Source: Hyphomicrobiales bacterium (GTDB lineage: Bacteria; Pseudomonadota; Alphaproteobacteria; Rhizobiales; Rhizobiaceae). Taken from it: a DNA stretch of 40,189 bases. Below, one piece after another: positions 29,400 to 38,380 of this stretch. The stretch covers positions 1-40,189 of the forward strand of contig UBJO01000029.1 in NCBI GenBank assembly GCA_900465665.1, in the 5' to 3' direction. The notes under the pieces are model-generated. The model did not search any database. It was not told the origin of the DNA and worked only from the letters and a program-made list of their open reading frames with translations. Position 1 is the first letter of the stretch. Each line of letters begins with the position of its first letter. Made by a program: the position numbers and the translations under genes.

Positions 29400-30242
29400 A
29401 TGACTGAGACTTCCCCCATCTGGTTCATTACCGGCGCTTCCTCGGGGCTTGGCCTCGCCTTGGCCGAAGCCGTATTGGCGCGCGGCTGGCGGGCGGCTGT
29501 TACGGCGCGCAAGCCCGGCGCGCTCGACGATCTGGTCGCGCGCTACGGCGATCATGTGCTGCCGCTTGCGCTCGATGTGCGCTCCAAGGCGTCGATCGAC
29601 GAGGCAGTCGCTGCGGCGGAGAAGCATTTCGGCGGCATCGACGTGTTGGTCAACAATGCCGGCTACGGCTATCTCGCGGCGATCGAGGAGGGCGACGATC
29701 AGGAAATCCGCGACCAGTTCGAGACCAATGTCTTCGGCCTGATTGCGGTGACCAAGCGGGTGCTTCCCGGCATGCGCGGGCGACGTTGCGGGCATGTGTT
29801 CAACACCTCGTCGCTCGGCGGCCTCGTGGCGTTCGCGGCGACCGGTTATTATCACGCCACCAAATTCGCGGTTGAGGGACTGTCGGAATCGCTCTCTCAC
29901 GAGGTGGCGCCGCTCGGGATCAAAGTCACCATTCTGGAGCCGGGCGCGTTTCGCACCAATTGGGCTGGGAGTTCGATGATCGAATCCGCGACCGTGATTG
30001 ACGACTACGCCGAGACGGCGGGCAAGCGAAGGGCCGCGACCCGTGCTGTCTCGGGCAACCAGCCGGGTGATCCGGCGCGTGCCGCAGCGGCCGTCATTGC
30101 CGCCTACGAGGCGAAGGAGCCGCCGTTGCGTCTGCTGCTGGGCGCGCCGGCGCTGAAGATCGCGCGCGAGCGGCTGGATGCGCTGCGGTCGAATTTCGAT
30201 GCTTGGGCGGATGTGACGCTGAGCGCGGATTTTCCGAGCTGA
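29400..30242 (+). CDS. Short-chain dehydrogenase/reductase
   Basis: 280 residues. WFITGASSGLGLALAEAV (cofactor site), LALDVRSKASID, VLVNNAGYGYLAAI, FNTSSLGGLVAFAATGYYHA (Ser and YxxxK) and ILEPGAFRTNW complete the classical SDR set. It resembles the oxidoreductases commonly paired with Atu4866 proteins. Substrate unknown. GGAAGGAG sits about 6 bases before ATG 29400. Confidence 0.87.
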   Translation: MTETSPIWFITGASSGLGLALAEAVLARGWRAAVTARKPGALDDLVARYGDHVLPLALDVRSKASIDEAVAAAEKHFGGIDVLVNNAGYGYLAAIEEGDDQEIRDQFETNVFGLIAVTKRVLPGMRGRRCGHVFNTSSLGGLVAFAATGYYHATKFAVEGLSESLSHEVAPLGIKVTILEPGAFRTNWAGSSMIESATVIDDYAETAGKRRAATRAVSGNQPGDPARAAAAVIAAYEAKEPPLRLLLGAPALKIARERLDALRSNFDAWADVTLSADFPS

Positions 30243-30264
30243 GACAACCAAACTAAGACAGGGA

Positions 30265-30289
30265 GGCGGGCGTGTGAGCGCCCGCTTTT
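30265..30289 (+). terminator. Terminator of the Atu4866-SDR operon
   Basis: GCGGGCG and CGCCCGC form a 7-bp GC stem with a 6-base loop, followed by TTTT. It overlaps the stop codon of the convergent DUF459 gene. Confidence 0.7.
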
Positions 30290-31523
30290 ACTTGACCGAG
30301 ACCTCGGCCGTCGATTTGGCGGCGGGGCGGCTGTAGTCGTCGACGCGACCGGCCGGCGGTTTGGCCATCTCGCCATCCTGCACCAGCTTGTCGCGCGGCG
30401 ACTTCGTGGCGCTGACTGGGATGGCAGCGCCGCCGAGAAGCGCCGTTCCGCCGTCGAGGTTGGGGTCCGAAAGCGCGATCGGGTCGGTGTGATCGGCCGG
30501 GTTCGACGAGAGGCCGATCGCCGGCGCGCCGCTGTTGTCGAGGCGCACGAGATCGGGGCTGGCCTGGGTGCCGAGAATGCGGCGGGCCGGCTTTTCGACA
30601 TAGAATGCGACCTTGCGGCGGCCGGCATCGGTCATGTTGATGCCGTCGGAGGTGCGCAGGCGCACCTGCTGGCCGTTGATGTCGGAGCCGGTGACGATGA
30701 AATCGCCGCTTTCGCTGACGAAGCCATCCCAGATATCGACGAACTCGCCGCCGATCGATTCCACCTGCTTGCGGTAGACCTGATTCATCTGCGCCGCATC
30801 CGCCATCATCGAAGGCGAGTCGAAGGCCGGCAGGCCGACCCAGAGTAGCGGGATCTTTCTAGCCGTCACCGCCTTGCCGAAGGCGAGAACGCGGCGCTGG
30901 TATTCGGTGTACCAGCCATCGGTGCGGAACTTCTCCTTGCCGACATCGGTCACCATCTGCTGGCGGTCGTTGGCGCCGAGCATGACGACGACCATGGCGG
31001 GCTTGGCCTCATCCATGAATTTTGTGAGCTGCGTCGGCCAGTCGTAATAATCGTCGCGCACGAGGCCGGAGGCCACATTGCTGTGGGTCTCTATGAGGAT
31101 GCCCGGCGAATCCTGGAAGGCCGCGTCCATTCCCACACCGAGGCCGCCGGCCAGGAAGTCGCCGACGACAAGGATCTTCTGGGCATTGTCGAGCTTCTCG
31201 ACGACCTTCTCTTCCGGGGCGATCACGGGTGCCGCGCGTGGCGTGGAGACGGTGGCCTTGGGCGGCGCCTTCTTCTTGCGCTGGGGTACGGCGCGCGGCT
31301 GCGTGTATTGGTCGGGCGCCTGCGGGGCCTCGTCGATGTAGCGGCGGCCCAAGAAGAAATCCATGAGCGAGCGGCGCTGATAATAGCGCTGTTCCTGGGC
31401 TTCGGCCGAAACGGGAGGGAGGACAGAAGTGGAAAAGACCAGCACCGCCGCGCCCAACGCGCCCCAGCGGAGCATGCCGCGAACGCCACTCTTGGCTGTT
31501 GTCTGATCTACTCGTTTACGCAT
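30288..31523 (-). CDS. DUF459 SGNH-like envelope protein, catalytic residues replaced
   Basis: 411 residues. A signal peptide covers the first ~43 residues and is followed by a basic/Pro-rich linker (about 70-105). The SGNH/GDSL-like domain runs about 115-310. Block I reads VVGDFLAGGLG, with Phe123 where the nucleophile Ser normally is. Block III keeps GANDRQ (Asn185). Block V reads TSDGINMTDAG, with Asn296 where the catalytic His would be. So the Ser and His of a GDSL esterase are missing, and it may be non-catalytic or use another chemistry. Such DUF459 proteins are widespread in rhizobia. The tail (310-411) is low-complexity. Confidence 0.83.
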   Translation of the reverse strand: MRKRVDQTTAKSGVRGMLRWGALGAAVLVFSTSVLPPVSAEAQEQRYYQRRSLMDFFLGRRYIDEAPQAPDQYTQPRAVPQRKKKAPPKATVSTPRAAPVIAPEEKVVEKLDNAQKILVVGDFLAGGLGVGMDAAFQDSPGILIETHSNVASGLVRDDYYDWPTQLTKFMDEAKPAMVVVMLGANDRQQMVTDVGKEKFRTDGWYTEYQRRVLAFGKAVTARKIPLLWVGLPAFDSPSMMADAAQMNQVYRKQVESIGGEFVDIWDGFVSESGDFIVTGSDINGQQVRLRTSDGINMTDAGRRKVAFYVEKPARRILGTQASPDLVRLDNSGAPAIGLSSNPADHTDPIALSDPNLDGGTALLGGAAIPVSATKSPRDKLVQDGEMAKPPAGRVDDYSRPAAKSTAEVSVK

Positions 31524-31620
31524 ATCGGCCGCCCTGCATCGACGCTTATTTTCTCATGGAGCGGGACGGGCGTCCACACCCCAAAGCGCGGTGCGCGTGT
31601 TTTTGATCGCGACGTGACGG

Positions 31621-32844
31621 CTACTTGCGAAGCGCGTTCAGGAGCGGCAGCGAGGGTTCGCCATCCGCCTGCATGCCGATGCGGCCCTGGACAGCGGCGA
31701 TCGCGGCCTTGGAACCACTGCCGAAATTGCCGTCGACTTCGCCGTCATAATAGCCGAGCGCCTTCAGGCGGGTCTGCAGCTCGAACTTCTCCTTGACGTC
31801 GAGCGTGCCATCCGGGCGCGGCCAGCGCTGCTTCATGCCGCCATAGCCGGCGATCTCGTCGGCAAGCAGGCCGACGGCGATGGCGTAGCTGTCGGAGGCA
31901 TTGTACTTCTTGATGGTGTAGAAGTTGCTGGTCATCAGGAAGCCCGGGCCGTCATTGCCGGCAGGCATTTTCAAGACCGCCTTGCCGGAGCCGTCCTTGA
32001 AGCCCATGCCGCTCGGGCGCTTCAGGCCGAGGGCTGCCCACTGCGACAGCGTCATGGTCTTGCCGACGTGCTTCAGTGCGCTCGATGGAACCTGGACTTC
32101 GTAGCCCCAGGTCTTGCCGAAATCCCAGCCGTTCTTCTTCAGGAGATTGGCGGAGGTGGCGAGTGCATCGGGAACCGAGTTCCAGATGTCGCGGTGGCCG
32201 TTGCCATCGGCGTCGACGGCGTAGAGCAGGTAGCTGGTGGGAATGAACTGGGTGTGGCCCATGGCGCCGGCCCAGGAGCCGGTCATGCCATCTGGCGAGA
32301 TGTCACCGTTCTGCAGAATCTTCAGGGCGGCGATCAGCTGCTTCTGCGCGAACTTGGCGCGTTTGGCGTCGGCATAGGCGAGCGTCGCCAGCGCGCGGGG
32401 CACGTAATGCAGCCTGTCGTCCTTCTCGAGAACGGCGCCGTAGTTCGATTCCATCGACCAGATCGCCAGGAGAATCGTCTTGTCGACACCGAAGTTACGC
32501 TCGATCCAATTCAACGTAGAGGCGTGTTTGGCCATCATCTTGCGGCCGATCTGGACGGTATAAGGATTTACGCGAGAATCCACGTAATCCCAGATTTTCG
32601 TCGTGAATTCAGGCTGATAGGCAGCCTTTTCCAGCACCGTCGGGTCAGGGTCGCTGACGCCGGCGAAAGCTTTACGATAAGTTGCCTTGCTGATGCCATT
32701 TTGAGCGGCAGTTTGATAGAAGTCCGCGATCCACTTCTGGAACCGCTGGTCAGCCATGGCGTTAACAGGCGCCAGACTGGCGGATGCGGTCATGATGAAT
32801 GCGAATGCAAGACCACGAAGGGAGATTTTGTGATTTTGAGTCAT
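31621..32844 (-). CDS. Lytic murein transglycosylase, MltB type, with peptidoglycan-binding domain
   Basis: 407 residues. A signal peptide ends near residue 31 (ASASLAPVNAMADQ). The SLT_2 domain (about 35-335) includes LLAIWSMESNYGAVLE, with catalytic Glu132, followed by GSWAGAMGHTQFIPTSYLLY and AVDADGNGHRDIWNSVPDAL. A C-terminal PG_binding_1 domain (about 345-405) has ELQTRLKALGYYDGEVDGNF. The enzyme cleaves glycan strands with 1,6-anhydro product formation; in this family it takes part in wall turnover. No lipobox is seen. Confidence 0.93.
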   Translation of the reverse strand: MTQNHKISLRGLAFAFIMTASASLAPVNAMADQRFQKWIADFYQTAAQNGISKATYRKAFAGVSDPDPTVLEKAAYQPEFTTKIWDYVDSRVNPYTVQIGRKMMAKHASTLNWIERNFGVDKTILLAIWSMESNYGAVLEKDDRLHYVPRALATLAYADAKRAKFAQKQLIAALKILQNGDISPDGMTGSWAGAMGHTQFIPTSYLLYAVDADGNGHRDIWNSVPDALATSANLLKKNGWDFGKTWGYEVQVPSSALKHVGKTMTLSQWAALGLKRPSGMGFKDGSGKAVLKMPAGNDGPGFLMTSNFYTIKKYNASDSYAIAVGLLADEIAGYGGMKQRWPRPDGTLDVKEKFELQTRLKALGYYDGEVDGNFGSGSKAAIAAVQGRIGMQADGEPSLPLLNALRK

Positions 32845-33045
32845 CGGCGGTCATCCGTCCTTTCGTTTCAGGCACAGCAGAGCGCAAAAATTCCGCTCAG
32901 GCCTGAGACTACCCGAACGGAGTCAACAAATTCTTTACCATGACGCACGAACACAGTCACTATTTGCAAAACCGTAGCAAATCTCATCTAATCCGATCAA
33001 AATCGCGTTATATTTCAAGCGTTAGAATCATCGCAGGAGGCCTGT

Positions 33046-33933
33046 GTGGCAGAGCATAAAAAAGTTCGCAAAGCTGTATTCCCGGTCGCCGGTCTCGGCA
33101 CGCGCTTCCTTCCGGCCACGAAGGCCGTTCCGAAGGAAATGCTGACTGTCGTCGACAAGCCGATCATTCAGTATGTGGTGGATGAAGCGCTGGAAGCCGG
33201 GATCGAGCATTTCGTTTTCGTGACGGGCCGTAACAAGCACATCATCGAAGACTATTTCGACATCCATTTCGAGCTTGAGCAGACGCTGCGCGAGCGCAGC
33301 AAGAACGCCGAAATCACCCTGCTCGCAGGCCAGCTTCCCAAGGCCGGTACCGTGAGCTTCACGCGCCAGCAGGAGCCGCTCGGCCTCGGTCACGCCGTAT
33401 GGTGCGCCCGCGAGATCATCGGCGACGAGCCCTTCGCGCTGCTGCTTCCCGACATGATCATGAAGAGCGAAGCCAAGGGCTGCATGAAGGGCATGATCGA
33501 CCTTTATGCCCAGAGCGGCGGCAACATCATCGCCGTCGAAGAGTGCGCGCCCGATCAGGCCCACAAGTACGGCATTGTCGGCGTCGGCGACGCGATCGGT
33601 GACGGCTTCCGCATCACCGGCATGGTCGAAAAGCCCGCCAAGGGCACCGCGCCGTCGAACTTCTTCATCAACGGCCGCTACATCCTGCAGCCCGAAGTGT
33701 TCAAGATCCTGGAAACTCAGGAACGCGGCGCCGGCAACGAGATTCAGCTCACCGACGGCATGCTGAAGCTCCTGAAGGACCAGGCTTTCGCCGGTTACCA
33801 CTTCAAGGGCACGACCTATGACTGCGGCGCCAAGGATGGCTTCATCCTCGCCAACGTCGCCTTCGCGCTCGAGCGTGCGGATATCCGCCCGACAGTGATC
33901 GAAGGCTTCAAGGACCTGCTCAAGGGTCTCTGA
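33046..33933 (+). CDS. galU: UTP-glucose-1-phosphate uridylyltransferase
   Basis: 295 residues, GTG start at 33046 with AGGAGG 5 bases upstream. The nucleotidyl-transferase signature is [20 protein letters not shown], followed by [19 protein letters not shown], and the later [24 protein letters not shown] and [10 protein letters not shown]. It makes UDP-glucose for exopolysaccharide, LPS core, glucan and trehalose paths. It stands between a murein hydrolase and an outer-membrane gene. Confidence 0.97.
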   Translation: MAEHKKVRKAVFPVAGLGTRFLPATKAVPKEMLTVVDKPIIQYVVDEALEAGIEHFVFVTGRNKHIIEDYFDIHFELEQTLRERSKNAEITLLAGQLPKAGTVSFTRQQEPLGLGHAVWCAREIIGDEPFALLLPDMIMKSEAKGCMKGMIDLYAQSGGNIIAVEECAPDQAHKYGIVGVGDAIGDGFRITGMVEKPAKGTAPSNFFINGRYILQPEVFKILETQERGAGNEIQLTDGMLKLLKDQAFAGYHFKGTTYDCGAKDGFILANVAFALERADIRPTVIEGFKDLLKGL

Positions 33934-33941
33934 TATCAGGC

Positions 33942-33975
33942 GATCGAAGGGGAGGCCGCAGCGCGGTCTTCCCGA
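33942..33975. terminator. Terminator between galU and the beta-barrel gene
   Basis: ATCG...GGGGAGGCCGC-AGC-GCGGTCTTCCC...CGAT can pair as a long imperfect stem. It lies just after the galU stop and just before the convergent stop. No clear T-run, so confidence is moderate. Confidence 0.45.
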
Positions 33976-33981
33976 TTGCTC

Positions 33982-35535
33982 TCAGCGTTTGAGCTTCAAA
34001 CCGACGCCGGCTCGCCATTGCTGCGAGTCGGCGCCGACTTTTCTGGAGGTGAGTTCGTAGCCGATGGTGCTCGTCAGATCGAGATATCGGTTGATGTTCC
34101 AGGTCAGGCCGGCGCTGGTCGTATAGACCGTCTCGTCGCTGATCGTGCTATCCGACGGATAGTCGCGCAAGGTTATCCCACCCAGGAAGGTTCCGACCAG
34201 ATTGTCGCGCAGCTGATGCGTGACCGTCGTCGTCATGGCGCGCGAGATATAGCCGGCGACACCCGGCGTGGTGGATGGCTGCAGGCTGGTCTGCAGGCCG
34301 AAATCGATATCCGTGCCACGCAGAGGCGACCAGCGGACGCTGGCATCGAGCACGGTTGCGTCGATATCGGAGAGCCTGTTGTCGTCGAAGCTGGCGATCT
34401 CGTAGCCGACGCCCACTTCGCCTCGCAGCTTTTCGCCGAGATCCACCTCGACGCCGACCTTGGCGCCGTAGCTGTCGCCGGAGCGCTGGTAGCCCGCCAC
34501 GTCCGTCGTCTGGTCATACACCGTCTTGCCGACATTGCCTTCGAGGAAGGGGATCAGGGCCGGCGAGAGCTCGTAGCCGATGCGGCCGCGCAGGGTGCCC
34601 GATGTCTGGTCGCGGTCGCTGAGGGATACCACGGTGCCATCAGACAGCGTGGCGTCGGAATAGATCGTGCGGGTGAAATCGATGCCGGTGCTGCCGCGCA
34701 GGATGCCGAAGTCGCGCTCGATCGAGGCGCCTAGGGTGAACTCCTGCACGTCGGATTGTTGGTCGGCGTTCTGGATGGCGTTCGGGTCGTCGGTGTCTTC
34801 GCGGTAGAAGTGGTAGCCGCCGGTGATGTGGGCCGTGGTTTCCTCGGGGAGATCGAGCCTCAGATCGCCGTTGATCCGGAAGTCCGGCTGCTCCTCGCCT
34901 TCGCCGCTGACATTCTTCTGCCAGGCGCCCTCGCTGGTGATCAGCAGCTGATGCAGCGCCCAGTCCGACGTCAGCGTCGTCTTCATGTCGGTTTCGAGGA
35001 AGGCGCGCGTCTGCTTGACGTCGCCGTCCTTCTGCGTCTCGGTGTTGATGCTCTGCGTCACGGTCGGGCGCAGCACGAAGGTGCCGACGCGGATGCCAGG
35101 CGTTTCCTCGGTCGAGAGATTGACGTCGGGCTTGCGCGGCCTGCGCTCGTCGAGCGGCGCCTCGCGGGTGTTCAGCCGCATCATGTCTTCGTCGAGAATG
35201 GAGCCGGTGGTCTCATCGCTCGGCTGGTCGCCCGATGTGGTTTGCCGTGTGGTCGCGGTGGTGGCGTTGGCGGTGCCGTCGTTCGCATTGGCCGGGTCGT
35301 CGGCGGAGGCCGTGGCGCCGGGTATGGCCGTGCCGTCATCCGGTTGATCGCCCGTGGCATCGGGGGTGGCGATGTAGGCGGACTGGGAGAGCGGGGAGGA
35401 GGATGCGGCCGTGCGGGCCGATTGGGCGAGCGCCGAAGTGGGGGCTGCGAGCTCAAGACCTGCCAACACCACAGACACGGCAACGCCCGCCGCGCGGAGC
35501 GGCGTCAGACTGCTCGTATGTCTCCAATGGCCCAT
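33982..35535 (-). CDS. Outer-membrane beta-barrel protein (BBP2-like)
   Basis: 517 residues. A signal peptide ends in SALAQS (about residue 38). Residues 40-150 are a low-complexity Asp/Thr/Ala-rich region (SGDQPSDETTGSILDED). From about 150 the sequence alternates polar and hydrophobic residues in repeated antiparallel strands (GIRVGTFVLRPTVTQSIN, FRINGDLRLDLPEETTAHIT, AGYISRAMTTTVTHQLRDN, WRAGVGLKLK). This matches beta-barrel porin-2 type proteins. The last residues are LKLKR, so the usual terminal Phe is missing. It may be a porin or surface-structural protein. Confidence 0.75.
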   Translation of the reverse strand: MGHWRHTSSLTPLRAAGVAVSVVLAGLELAAPTSALAQSARTAASSSPLSQSAYIATPDATGDQPDDGTAIPGATASADDPANANDGTANATTATTRQTTSGDQPSDETTGSILDEDMMRLNTREAPLDERRPRKPDVNLSTEETPGIRVGTFVLRPTVTQSINTETQKDGDVKQTRAFLETDMKTTLTSDWALHQLLITSEGAWQKNVSGEGEEQPDFRINGDLRLDLPEETTAHITGGYHFYREDTDDPNAIQNADQQSDVQEFTLGASIERDFGILRGSTGIDFTRTIYSDATLSDGTVVSLSDRDQTSGTLRGRIGYELSPALIPFLEGNVGKTVYDQTTDVAGYQRSGDSYGAKVGVEVDLGEKLRGEVGVGYEIASFDDNRLSDIDATVLDASVRWSPLRGTDIDFGLQTSLQPSTTPGVAGYISRAMTTTVTHQLRDNLVGTFLGGITLRDYPSDSTISDETVYTTSAGLTWNINRYLDLTSTIGYELTSRKVGADSQQWRAGVGLKLKR

Positions 35536-35669
35536 ATGGTCGCGCTCGGCATGCTTCGAAGTGGTTACCCGAACGTAAAGCCTCGTGGTTAACCATTCGT
35601 TGCCATTTGGCCGAAGGCGGTGCTCAATCCGCCGCTATGGTGGACACCGCGCTGGAAAGCGGCTAACGG

Positions 35670-36671
35670 ATGGCGATGATCAAGCGAGCGGTAAATCTCA
35701 TCGACAACGGCGTGATCGACTCGGCCAGGCGCACACTCGCCACCGAACGACAGTCGTTGGTGTCCCTCGAACAGGCCTTTGACGGCGATCTCGCCGGGCC
35801 TTTCATGCAGGCCGTCGAAACGATCGGCGGGATTTCGGGGCGGGTGATCGTCACCGGCGTCGGCAAGAGCGGCCATATCGGCGTCAAGATCGCCGCGACG
35901 CTGGCATCAACAGGAACGCCCGCCTTCTTCATGCACGCCGCCGAGGCCAATCACGGCGATCTCGGCATGGTGGGGCTGGGGGATGCGGTGCTGGCGCTGT
36001 CGAAGGGCGGCGAGAGCGCGGAACTGCGCAACGTGATCGCCTATACGCGCCGCTTCTCCATTCCGCTGATCTCCATGACCTGCTCGCCGGACTCATCGCT
36101 GGCCAAGGCCTCCGATGTCGTGCTGTTGATGCCGAATGTCGAGGAAGCCTGCCCGCACGGCTTGGCGCCGACCACGTCGACCATGATGCAGCTGGCGCTC
36201 GGCGATGCACTGGCAATCGCTCTTCTGGAGGCGCGTGGCTTTACGGCGCGCGATTTCCATGTGTTCCATCCCGGCGGCAAGCTCGGTGCGGCCTTGAGCC
36301 ACGTCGCCGACGTCATGCACACTGGCGAGCGCGTGCCGCTGGTTGCCAAGGGCACACCGCTGCCGGAGGCGATCTCGACGCTATCGCGCAAGCATTTCGG
36401 CTGCGTCGGCATTTTGGACGATGACGGCCGGCTTTGCGGTATCGTCACCGAGGGCGACATGGCGCGCAATCTGTCGCGCAACCTTTCGGAGCTCGTGGTT
36501 GACGATATCATGACGCGTTCGCCGAAGACGGTGAAGCCGAATGTCCTGGCGACCGCGGCGCTGGCATTGCTCAACAAGCACAGCATCGGCGCGCTCATCG
36601 TCGTCGATGATGACAACAAGCCGGTCGGGCTCATTCATTTCCACGATCTTCTCAGGATCGGCGTGGCCTGA
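35670..36671 (+). CDS. kdsD: Arabinose-5-phosphate isomerase (KdsD/KpsF/GutQ family)
   Basis: 333 residues. The SIS domain (about 40-175) has RVIVTGVGKSGHIGVKIAATLASTG and the HAAEANHGDLGMV and ALSKGGESAE motifs, and FHPGGKLG closes it. Two CBS motifs follow (about 205-330: DVMHTGERVPLVAKGTPL..., DDIMTRSPKTVKPNVLATAA...). The enzyme converts D-ribulose-5-P to D-arabinose-5-P, the first step to Kdo and LPS. KpsF-type paralogues serve capsule synthesis; the neighbourhood does not decide between them. ATG 35670 and ATG 35676 both have weak SD. Confidence 0.92.
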   Translation: MAMIKRAVNLIDNGVIDSARRTLATERQSLVSLEQAFDGDLAGPFMQAVETIGGISGRVIVTGVGKSGHIGVKIAATLASTGTPAFFMHAAEANHGDLGMVGLGDAVLALSKGGESAELRNVIAYTRRFSIPLISMTCSPDSSLAKASDVVLLMPNVEEACPHGLAPTTSTMMQLALGDALAIALLEARGFTARDFHVFHPGGKLGAALSHVADVMHTGERVPLVAKGTPLPEAISTLSRKHFGCVGILDDDGRLCGIVTEGDMARNLSRNLSELVVDDIMTRSPKTVKPNVLATAALALLNKHSIGALIVVDDDNKPVGLIHFHDLLRIGVA

Positions 36672-36718
36672 TCAAGGCCAGCTTGATCGGGATCAAGGCC
36701 AGCTTGATCGAGATCAGG
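36670..36718. repeat. Tandem palindromic repeat between kdsD and nfeD
   Basis: Two 21-base units (GATCAAGGCCAGCTTGATCG plus one base) and a partial third. Each unit is itself a hairpin (GATCAAG-GCCAG-CTTGATC) and the junction forms another (CTTGATC-GG-GATCAAG). It begins inside the kdsD stop and ends over the nfeD stop. It probably acts as a two-way transcription stop. Confidence 0.85.
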
Positions 36719-37169
36719 CTTCCTCGACCGTCAGGTCGCGGCCGTTGCTTGATATGACCTTGACGCGCGCGCCCACGGGCAGATCCGGGCCGCTCACTTT
36801 CCATTGCGTGTCATCCAGCTTGATACGGCCGCGGCCCTCGGTGATCGGCTCGGCGAGCGTGGCCGTGCGGCCGACGAGGCTGGCGCCGCGCTGGTTGAGG
36901 AAGGGCTCGTCCGTCTCGCCATGATCGCGCGTCAGCTTGCGGCCGATGAAAGTGGCGGCGACGGCGAAGGCGGCGAACAGGATCGCCTGTAGCTGCCAGA
37001 CCCAGAAGGCGCTATCCCAGAAGAGCAGCGACAGCGCGCCGACGGCGATTGCCGCAAGGCCGATCCAGACGAGGAAGAAGCCGGGCACCAGCATCTCGGC
37101 GGCGAGCAGCACGAGGCCGACGACCCACCAGCTCCATGGCCCCAATTCCGATGTGATGGCGGCCAGCAT
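36714..37169 (-). CDS. NfeD-family membrane protein
   Basis: 151 residues. Three hydrophobic segments lie in the first 80 residues (SWWVVGLVLLAAEMLVPGFF, LVWIGLAAIAVGALSLLF and the LQAILFAAFAVAATFIG region). A C-terminal OB-fold-like domain follows (GRTATLAEPITEGRGRIKLD and VKVISSNGRDLTVEEA). It is a small NfeD, which works with the SPFH protein encoded just upstream in the transcript (3-base gap). Such pairs organise membrane microdomains and assist protein quality control. Confidence 0.9.
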   Translation of the reverse strand: MLAAITSELGPWSWWVVGLVLLAAEMLVPGFFLVWIGLAAIAVGALSLLFWDSAFWVWQLQAILFAAFAVAATFIGRKLTRDHGETDEPFLNQRGASLVGRTATLAEPITEGRGRIKLDDTQWKVSGPDLPVGARVKVISSNGRDLTVEEA

Positions 37170-37172
37170 CTA

Positions 37173-38186
37173 TCAGCGCTCCGGGTTCTGGTTGAACGGG
37201 TTGACCTGCGGCGTGGTGCGCGGTGCCTGAACCTGACGCGGGGCAGGGGCTGCCGGCGGAGTGTCGCCGCCGCCGAAGACTTCCTTGGCAATGGCGCCGA
37301 TGCCGCTCAGCGAGCCGATGATTGACGAGGCCTCGATCGGCATCAGCACGACCTTGGAATTGGTGGCCGAGCCGATAGCGGTCAGCGCCTCTGTGTATTT
37401 CTGCGCCACGAAGTAGTTGATCGCCTGCACGTCGCCGGCGGCGATCGCTTCCGACACCATCTTGGTGGCCTTGGCCTCGGCCTCGGCCAGACGTTCGCGC
37501 GCCTCGGCGTTGCGGAAGGCGGATTCGCGCTGTCCTTCCGCCTGCAGGATCGCCGACTGCTTGGCGCCCTCGGCGCGCAGGATCTGCGCGTTTCTTGAGC
37601 CTTCGGCCTCCAGCACCTGGGCGCGCTTCTCGCGCTCGGCCTTCATCTGGCGGGCCATGGCGTCGACGAGATCGCGCGGCGGCTGGATGTCCTTGATCTC
37701 GACGCGGGTGACCTTGATGCCCCAGGGCTGGACGGCATCGTCAACGACGCGCAGCAGGCGGTCGTTGATGGCGTCGCGGTTGGAAAGCAGCTCGTCGAGG
37801 TCCATCGAGCCCATGACCGAGCGGATGTTGGTCATGGTCAGGTTGAGGATGGCGTTTTCGAGGTTGGAGACCTGGTAGGCCGCCTGGGCGGCATTGAGGA
37901 TCTGGTAGAAGGCGACTGCATCGGCCGAGACGGAGGCATTGTCGCGGGTGATGACTTCTTGCGTCGGAACGTCGAGCACCTGCTCCATGACATTCATGCG
38001 GGCGCCGACGCGCTCGATGAAGGGGGTGATGATGTTGAGGCCGGGACCCAGCGTGCGGGTGTAGCGGCCGAAGCGTTCGACCGTGTACTGATAACCCTGC
38101 GGGACCGTCTTGATGCCGGCGAAGAGCACCAGGATGACGAAGACCACCAGCGCGATGACCACGATGTCGAAGCCGCCCAAAACCAT
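37173..38186 (-). CDS. SPFH/band-7 (stomatin/QmcA-like) protein
   Basis: 337 residues. One N-terminal membrane helix (about 7-27, [20 protein letters not shown]) is followed by the SPFH domain ([63 protein letters not shown]). A long Ala/Glu-rich coiled coil with repeated QxLxAEG units runs through about 180-250, then a Gly/Pro-rich tail. GGGAGG lies 6 bases before ATG 38186. It forms large rings with the NfeD partner at the inner membrane. Confidence 0.93.
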   Translation of the reverse strand: MVLGGFDIVVIALVVFVILVLFAGIKTVPQGYQYTVERFGRYTRTLGPGLNIITPFIERVGARMNVMEQVLDVPTQEVITRDNASVSADAVAFYQILNAAQAAYQVSNLENAILNLTMTNIRSVMGSMDLDELLSNRDAINDRLLRVVDDAVQPWGIKVTRVEIKDIQPPRDLVDAMARQMKAEREKRAQVLEAEGSRNAQILRAEGAKQSAILQAEGQRESAFRNAEARERLAEAEAKATKMVSEAIAAGDVQAINYFVAQKYTEALTAIGSATNSKVVLMPIEASSIIGSLSGIGAIAKEVFGGGDTPPAAPAPRQVQAPRTTPQVNPFNQNPER

Positions 38187-38302
38187 GAAATACCTCCCAA
38201 ATCCGAATCGAATAGCCGCACCTTAGCCGAGACGATTTCAAAAGCCACGCTCTCAGGTAGTCGTGCCGCGTTACCCATCAAATATGGGGGTTCGATTGGT
38301 TC

Positions 38303-38331
38303 TTCACAATGCGGTCCCTTTGGCCTAGAAC
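38303..38331 (+). promoter_or_regulatory. Promoter of the queCDE operon
   Basis: TTCACA (38303-38308) is followed after exactly 17 bases by TAGAAC (38326-38331). Transcription would start about 38338, right at the 5' edge of the riboswitch. Confidence 0.55.
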
Positions 38332-38337
38332 GCGCCT

Positions 38338-38370
38338 ATCCGGTCGCAGCCCACCCGGTCAAAACAAGGG
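38338..38370 (+). promoter_or_regulatory. preQ1-I riboswitch
   Basis: The leader has CCGG-TCGCAG-(CCCAC)-CCGG, then TCAAAACAAGGG. It closely follows the short Thermoanaerobacter tengcongensis-type preQ1-I riboswitch (GGGUCGCAG ... CCCAG ... AAAACAAGG). The A-rich tail and AAGGG fold back on the loop as an H-type pseudoknot. AAGGGA is also the Shine-Dalgarno of queC, 9 bases before its ATG. Binding of preQ1 should therefore block translation of the queuosine genes. It stands before the right genes. Confidence 0.88.
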
Positions 38371-38380
38371 ATCAAACATC

